From: Gemmatimonadota bacterium
GTDB taxonomy: Bacteria; Gemmatimonadota; Gemmatimonadetes; Gemmatimonadales; Gemmatimonadaceae
Length of the DNA stretch: 10,162 bases
Assembly: GCA_003142495.1 (NCBI GenBank)
Contig: PLMM01000100.1
Span: 1 to 10,162, forward strand
Direction: 5' to 3'
The notes under the pieces were generated by a model, which worked only from the letters and a program-made list of their open reading frames with translations, searched no databases and was not told the origin of the DNA. Positions 6,101-10,162 of the stretch are shown piece after piece (position 1 is the first letter of the stretch; the number at the start of each line of letters is the position of its first letter). A program made the position numbers and the translations under genes.

Positions 6101-8371
6101 ATGCACGTGCCAGCCGCTCGCATCGTGTCCGGCCTCGCCGCCGCCGCTCTCCTCATCGCCGCCACGCCGGCAACGCAGCCCACTCTGCTCGGCTTCACTG
6201 ACAGCTCGAGCAAAACCGAGCGCGAGTGGGAGGAGAAGTTCAAGGCGATTCCACAGCCCGCGAACATGCGCGCAGCGATGCAGCGGCTCACGGCGCGCCC
6301 GCACCACGTCGGCTCGCCGTACGACAAGGAAAACGCCGAGTGGATCCTCGCACAGTTCAAGAGCTACGGCCTCGACGCGCACATCGAGACCTTCGACGTG
6401 CTCTTCCCCACCCCGCTCGAGCGCGCCGTCGAGCTCGTGTCACCCACACGCTTCGTCGCCAAGCTCCAGGAGCCCGCGCTCGCGCAGGATCCAACATCGA
6501 ACCAGAAGGCCGAGGCGCTGCCGACGTACAACGCCTACTCGATCGACGGCGACGTCACCGCGCCGCTCGTCTACGTCAACTACGGAATCCCCGCCGACTA
6601 CGACGAGCTCACGCGTCACAACATCTCGGTGAAGGGTGCGATCGTGATCGCGCGCTACGGCGGCTCGTGGCGCGGCATCAAGCCGAAGGTCGCGGCCGAG
6701 CACGGCGCGGTGGGCTGCCTCATCTACTCCGATCCGCGCGATGACGGCTACGCGGGCGGCACCGTGTTCCCCAACGGCCCGATGCGTCCCGCCGACGGCG
6801 TGCAACGCGGCAGCGTCGAAGACATGCCGATGTACCCGGGCGATCCGCTCACGCCGGGTGTCGGCGCGACGAAGGATGCGAAGCGCCTCCCGATCTCCGA
6901 AGCGAAGACGATCACGAAAATTCCGGTGCTCCCGATCTCCTACGGCGACGCGCAGCCGCTCCTCTCCGCGCTCGGTGGTCCGCTCGTCCCCAACGATTGG
7001 AAGGGTGGTCTTCCGATCACCTATCGCTTCGGCGCGGGCCCGGCGAAGGTCCATCTCAAGATCAAGTCGACGTGGACGCTCAAGCCGCTCTATGATGTGA
7101 TTGCGACAATTCCCGGCAGCACCGAGCCCGATCAATGGGTGATTCGCGGCAATCACCACGACGCCTGGGTGAACGGCGCCGAAGATCCGATCGCCGGTCT
7201 CGTTCCCGAGCTCGAAGAGGCGCGCGCGCTCGGTATGCTGCTCAAGCAGGGGTGGCATCCGAAGCGCACGCTCATCTACGCCGCGTGGGACGGCGAAGAG
7301 CCGGGGCTGCTCGGCTCCACCGAATGGGCCGAGGCGCACACCGATGAGCTACGCACGAAGGGCGTCGCCTATCTCAACACCGACACCAACGACCGCGGCT
7401 ACCTCAGCATGGAAGGCTCGCACATCCTCGAGAAGTTCATCAACGGCGTCGCACGCGACATCGACGATCCGGAGACACATCTCTCGGTGTGGAAGCGCCT
7501 GCAGGCCGCGATCATCCAGAACGGAGGCCCGGACGAGAAGAAGGACGCGCGCAATCGCGCCGACCTTCGCATCGGCGCGCTCGGCTCCGGCTCCGACTTC
7601 ACGCCATTCCTCCAGCACCTCGGCGTTCCGTCGCTCAACCTCGGCTTCGCCGGCGAGGATGACGCCGGGATCTACCACTCGATCTACGACGACTTCTACT
7701 ACTACACGCACTTCAGCGACACGTCCTTCGTGTACGGCCGTGCGCTCGCACAGACTCTCGGCACCGCCTCGATGCGCCTCGCCGATGCCGACGTTCTTCC
7801 GTACGACTACACGAATCTCGCCGAGACGGTGCACGGCTACATCGACGAGCTTCAGAAGCTCGCGACGGGCGCGGCCGATGCGGCCCGCGAGCGCAATCTC
7901 GAGATCGAGGAGGGGAGCTTCGCGGCGACCAACGATCCGCACTCGCCCACGATCGCTCCGCCCGCGTTGACCGTGCCACCGCACATCTCCTTCGCTGCGC
8001 TCGAGAACGCGGCCGACTCGCTGACGAAGGCGGCCGAGCACTACAGCAAGGCATACGACAAGGCGATGTCGAACGGCGATTCGTCGCGCGCGAAGTCGTC
8101 GCTCGCGGCGGTCGATGCGATTCTCGAGCACAGCGAGCACGTGCTCACGGACCCCAAGGGGCTCCCGATGCGCCCGTGGTTCCAGCATCTGCTCTACGCA
8201 CCCGGCTTCTACACGGGCTACGGCGTGAAGACCGTCCCAGAAGTGCGCGAGGCGATCGAGCAGAAGAAATATGGCGACGTCGACGCGGCGATCACTCGCG
8301 TTGCTGGCGTCGTGAACGCGGAGGCGGCGCTAGTGGAGTCTGCCGCCACCGCGCTCGGCAAGGGTCAGTGA
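6101..8371 (+). CDS. Secreted M28B zinc peptidase, glutamate carboxypeptidase II (PSMA)-like
   Basis: At 756 residues, it matches the length and domain order of glutamate carboxypeptidase II (about 750). Seen: a signal peptide of about 25 residues (VSGLAAAALLIAATPA), a protease-associated insert with IVIARYGGSWRG and LIYSDPRDDGY (about 195-235), the M28 catalytic domain, and a helical C-terminal dimerisation domain with RPWFQHLLYAPG. All dinuclear zinc and catalytic residues are found by alignment to the human enzyme: His352, Asp362, Glu399 (general base), Glu400, Asp428 and His526. GSGSDF and LLGSTEWAE are also conserved. It should cleave C-terminal or N-terminal residues from peptides in the periplasm or outside the cell. 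The glutamate- and aspartate-binding arginines of the human enzyme are missing (see findings), so the substrate is open. Only 22 bases separate it from the next gene. Confidence 0.94.
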   Translation: MHVPAARIVSGLAAAALLIAATPATQPTLLGFTDSSSKTEREWEEKFKAIPQPANMRAAMQRLTARPHHVGSPYDKENAEWILAQFKSYGLDAHIETFDVLFPTPLERAVELVSPTRFVAKLQEPALAQDPTSNQKAEALPTYNAYSIDGDVTAPLVYVNYGIPADYDELTRHNISVKGAIVIARYGGSWRGIKPKVAAEHGAVGCLIYSDPRDDGYAGGTVFPNGPMRPADGVQRGSVEDMPMYPGDPLTPGVGATKDAKRLPISEAKTITKIPVLPISYGDAQPLLSALGGPLVPNDWKGGLPITYRFGAGPAKVHLKIKSTWTLKPLYDVIATIPGSTEPDQWVIRGNHHDAWVNGAEDPIAGLVPELEEARALGMLLKQGWHPKRTLIYAAWDGEEPGLLGSTEWAEAHTDELRTKGVAYLNTDTNDRGYLSMEGSHILEKFINGVARDIDDPETHLSVWKRLQAAIIQNGGPDEKKDARNRADLRIGALGSGSDFTPFLQHLGVPSLNLGFAGEDDAGIYHSIYDDFYYYTHFSDTSFVYGRALAQTLGTASMRLADADVLPYDYTNLAETVHGYIDELQKLATGAADAARERNLEIEEGSFAATNDPHSPTIAPPALTVPPHISFAALENAADSLTKAAEHYSKAYDKAMSNGDSSRAKSSLAAVDAILEHSEHVLTDPKGLPMRPWFQHLLYAPGFYTGYGVKTVPEVREAIEQKKYGDVDAAITRVAGVVNAEAALVESAATALGKGQ

Positions 8372-8381
8372 GCCAGCGAGT

Positions 8382-8387
8382 TATCAT
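8382..8387 (+). promoter_or_regulatory. Putative -10 box (TATCAT) for the prephenate dehydratase-like gene
   Basis: TATCAT matches TATAAT at five positions and ends exactly six bases before the ATG at 8394, within the 22-base gap after the peptidase stop. There is no Shine-Dalgarno sequence before the ATG. No convincing -35 element is seen at 16-18 bases (CAAGGG at 17), so promoter strength is uncertain; read-through from the peptidase gene is also possible. Confidence 0.38.
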
Positions 8388-8393
8388 TTGACG

Positions 8394-9386
8394 ATGGAAG
8401 ATTCACCGATCGAACCGGGAAATCTGCCGCCACCTGGCGAGCTCCTCGATGGGGAGCTCGACATGGTGACGCGCGGACAGGGCGAGCCCGAGCTCGCGCC
8501 GATGATGCTCGCGACCACCTCTCCGCTGCGAGTCGCATTTCAGGGAGAGGCGGGCGCGTTCAGTGAAGAGGCGATAGTCCAGCTCTGGGGCGCCGAGGCC
8601 GAGCCCGTGCCGATGCGCACCTTCGCCGATGTCATGGACGCCGCGGAAACCGGCTCCGTCGAATACGGACTGCTCCCGATAGAGAGTACGCTGATGGGCG
8701 GCGTCGACAGCGCGTACGATCTGCTGGCGATGCACGAGCGACTGTTGATCACGGCGGAAACGGTCGTGGCGATTCGCCTGTGCGTGCTCGGACTCCCCGG
8801 TGCGAGGCTGGCCGATGTCACGCAGCTGCACAGTCATCCGCTCATGCTCGCGCAGTGCGCGCACTTTCTCGAGCGCTACAAGCACATCACCCCCGTGCCC
8901 GCGTGGGACACCGCCGGCGCCGCGCGCGCGGTGATGCAGACGGGCGATCCGACGCGCGCTGCAGCGGGCAGCGCACGGGCCGCGGATCGTTTCGGGCTCG
9001 AGCTGCTCGCCGAGGGAATCGAGGATCGCGCCGATACGCAGATGCGCTTCCTCGCCGTCGCGCGCGACGCGGTGCCGCTCGCCAAGGGAAGTCCGGTGCG
9101 AAGCACGGCGCTCTGCACCGTTCGCGATGTTGCGGGCGGGCTGATCGCGGTGCTGCAGCCGCTCGCCAAGGGTGGCTTCAACGTGTCGCACTTCGTCGCC
9201 CGCCCTACGCGCGAGCCGTGGCGCTACATGTACTACATCGAGTTCGAGCACGATGCCGCCGATCCCGAGGCGGAGCGCGCGCTCGAGGCCGTGCGCAAGG
9301 CGAGCCTCACGTACCGGCTGCTCGGCACCTTTCCGCGGTGGATGTTGGGCGCGACGCCGCCCAACGAGGACCCGCTCATCTCGTGA
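8394..9386 (+). CDS. pheA: Prephenate dehydratase-like protein with ACT domain; two active-site substitutions
   Basis: A 330-residue protein: a ~44-residue acidic, Pro/Gly-rich N-terminal extension, a periplasmic-binding-like PDT domain (about 45-225) and a C-terminal ACT domain (about 235-315). The family converts prephenate to phenylpyruvate for phenylalanine synthesis and is Phe-feedback-regulated through ACT. Seen: [10 protein letters not shown] (51-60), PIES (Ser98), [10 protein letters not shown] with Ser147 and Gln154, DTAGAAR, and QMRF (Met217). The ACT domain has GGLI and VARP where E. coli PheA has GALV and ESRP. In the E. coli enzyme the conserved active-site residues are Asn160, Ser208, Gln215 and Thr278; here Ser and Gln are kept but Asn is Ser98 and Thr is Met217. 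Activity is therefore doubtful although the fold is clear. The ATG at 8394 is preferred over a TTG two codons upstream. Its stop overlaps the pgi start. Confidence 0.85.
   Translation: MEDSPIEPGNLPPPGELLDGELDMVTRGQGEPELAPMMLATTSPLRVAFQGEAGAFSEEAIVQLWGAEAEPVPMRTFADVMDAAETGSVEYGLLPIESTLMGGVDSAYDLLAMHERLLITAETVVAIRLCVLGLPGARLADVTQLHSHPLMLAQCAHFLERYKHITPVPAWDTAGAARAVMQTGDPTRAAAGSARAADRFGLELLAEGIEDRADTQMRFLAVARDAVPLAKGSPVRSTALCTVRDVAGGLIAVLQPLAKGGFNVSHFVARPTREPWRYMYYIEFEHDAADPEAERALEAVRKASLTYRLLGTFPRWMLGATPPNEDPLIS
8438..8460 (+). repeat. Perfect inverted repeat (8-bp stem, 7-base loop) early in the prephenate dehydratase-like gene
   Basis: CGAGCTCC and GGAGCTCG flank a TCGATGG loop, 45-67 bases into the coding sequence. 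The hairpin would form close behind the predicted 5' end of a leaderless mRNA. It also encodes a short repeated peptide (GELLDGEL), so it may be simple duplication rather than a regulatory element. Confidence 0.6.
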
Positions 9387-10162
9387 GCACGCCCTCAGCC
9401 ACGCAGCTCACCGCTCGCCCCGCGTGGCTGGCGCTCGTCGCACACTACGATGCCATCCGCGACGTGCATCTGCGCGAGCTCTTCGCCGTCGATCCCGAGC
9501 GCGGCACGCGGATGACGGCGGAAGGCGCGTCGCTCTACCTCGACTACTCGAAGCATCGCGCGACGCCCGAGACGCTCGCGTTGCTTACCAACCTCGCCCG
9601 CGAGTGCGGGCTCGCCGAGCGCACGCGCGCGATGTTCTCCGGTGAGAAAATCAACGTTACGGAGAATCGCGCGGTACTCCACGTCGCGCTGCGTGCCGCG
9701 CGCGGAGCCAGGATCATGGTCGACGGCGTGAACGTCGTCCCGCTCGTGCACGAGGTGCTCGATCGCATGCGCGCGTTCACCACCGCGGTGCGCGATGGCG
9801 CCTGGAACGGCTTCACTGGCAGGCAGATTCGCAACGTCGTCAACATCGGCATCGGCGGCTCCGACCTCGGCCCCGCGATGGCGTATCGCGCGCTCGCGCA
9901 CTACACGAAGCGCGATCTCACCGTGCGCTTCGTCTCCAACGTCGACGGAACCGACTTTGCCGAGGCGACGCGCGATCTCGATCCGGCGGAGACGCTGTGC
10001 ATCGTCTCGTCGAAGACGTTCACGACGATCGAGACGATGACCAACGCCGCCGCCGCTCGCGACTGGATCGTCGGCGCGCTCGGCGACGAGCACGCGGTGT
10101 CGCGACACTTCGTCGCCGTGTCGACGAACGAGGCCGCTGTGCGCAAGTTCGGCATCGACCCG
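9383..10162 (+). CDS. pgi: Glucose-6-phosphate isomerase, N-terminal part (runs off the right edge)
   Basis: The GTG at 9383 overlaps the preceding TGA (GTGA, 9383-9386) and opens a frame of 260 codons that stays open to the last base. Family members have about 550 residues, so roughly the N-terminal half is visible. The enzyme interconverts glucose 6-phosphate and fructose 6-phosphate in the cytoplasm. Seen: [14 protein letters not shown] (about residues 89-102), the PGI signature region [12 protein letters not shown] (about 152-163), VSNVDGTDF (about 180-188) and [10 protein letters not shown], where the sugar-phosphate-binding SKTFTT loop is intact. The initial segment ([16 protein letters not shown]) is also typical. 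The stop/start overlap indicates translational coupling to the prephenate dehydratase-like gene. A GAGGA at 9366-9370 lies 12 bases upstream, a rather long distance for a ribosome-binding site. Confidence 0.96.
   Translation, partial: MSTPSATQLTARPAWLALVAHYDAIRDVHLRELFAVDPERGTRMTAEGASLYLDYSKHRATPETLALLTNLARECGLAERTRAMFSGEKINVTENRAVLHVALRAARGARIMVDGVNVVPLVHEVLDRMRAFTTAVRDGAWNGFTGRQIRNVVNIGIGGSDLGPAMAYRALAHYTKRDLTVRFVSNVDGTDFAEATRDLDPAETLCIVSSKTFTTIETMTNAAAARDWIVGALGDEHAVSRHFVAVSTNEAAVRKFGIDP

Noticed and set aside
5673..6632. Ser/Pro/Arg-rich open frame spanning the AlaX end, the spacer and the M28B start
   Set aside because: It is out of frame with two well-supported genes and is low-complexity; its openness follows from GC-rich codon bias.
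8388..8393. TTGACG just before the prephenate dehydratase-like ATG as a -35 element
   Set aside because: It matches TTGACA at five positions, but the sequence 17 bases on (CGAACC at 8411) is not a -10 box, and it would fire inside the coding sequence.
1..10162. Search for a novel defence system, mobile element, CRISPR array or RNA gene
   Set aside because: No transposase, recombinase, repeat-spacer pattern, tRNA cloverleaf or clustered unknown genes were found; every long gene belongs to a recognisable family.

Overview
This is a high-GC bacterial chromosome segment of ordinary gene density. All eight genes are long and recognisable, and the largest gap is 97 bases. A Wzy/WaaL-type O-antigen ligase, a lipoprotein peptidase and a secreted peptidase point to a Gram-negative (diderm) cell. 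The mix of ACE-like (M2) and glutamate-carboxypeptidase-like (M28) secreted peptidases with very GC-rich codon use fits a Gemmatimonadota-like soil bacterium, but that taxonomy is inference. I see no mobile element, CRISPR array, tRNA, rRNA or defence locus.

Layout, left to right. (1) The 3' part of a class I SAM-dependent methyltransferase (+) meets tail-to-tail, with a 14-base overlap, an O-antigen ligase/polymerase-family membrane protein (-). (2) A 61-base divergent spacer separates the ligase from a rhomboid intramembrane serine protease (+). (3) The rhomboid converges on an ACE-like zinc metallopeptidase lipoprotein (-), whose own start faces (4) an AlaX-type alanyl-tRNA editing protein with a DHHA1 tail (+). 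(5) A secreted M28B peptidase homologous to glutamate carboxypeptidase II (+) follows after 87 bases. (6) A prephenate-dehydratase/ACT protein (+) comes 22 bases later, and its stop overlaps the GTG start of (7) glucose-6-phosphate isomerase (pgi, +), which runs off the right edge.

The genes do not form one pathway. Two extracytoplasmic zinc peptidases may share a role in peptide scavenging. The dehydratase-like gene and pgi look translationally coupled. The methyltransferase and ligase may be the edge of a surface-polysaccharide locus to the left.

The points most worth a second look are as follows. Four genes have no Shine-Dalgarno sequence but carry a TANNNT box ending 5-6 bases before the ATG, which suggests leaderless mRNAs. 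The prephenate-dehydratase homologue has lost two of four conserved active-site residues (Asn to Ser and Thr to Met). The M28B protein keeps every zinc ligand but not the substrate-binding arginine patch of human GCPII. I did not find a clearly novel multi-gene system here.
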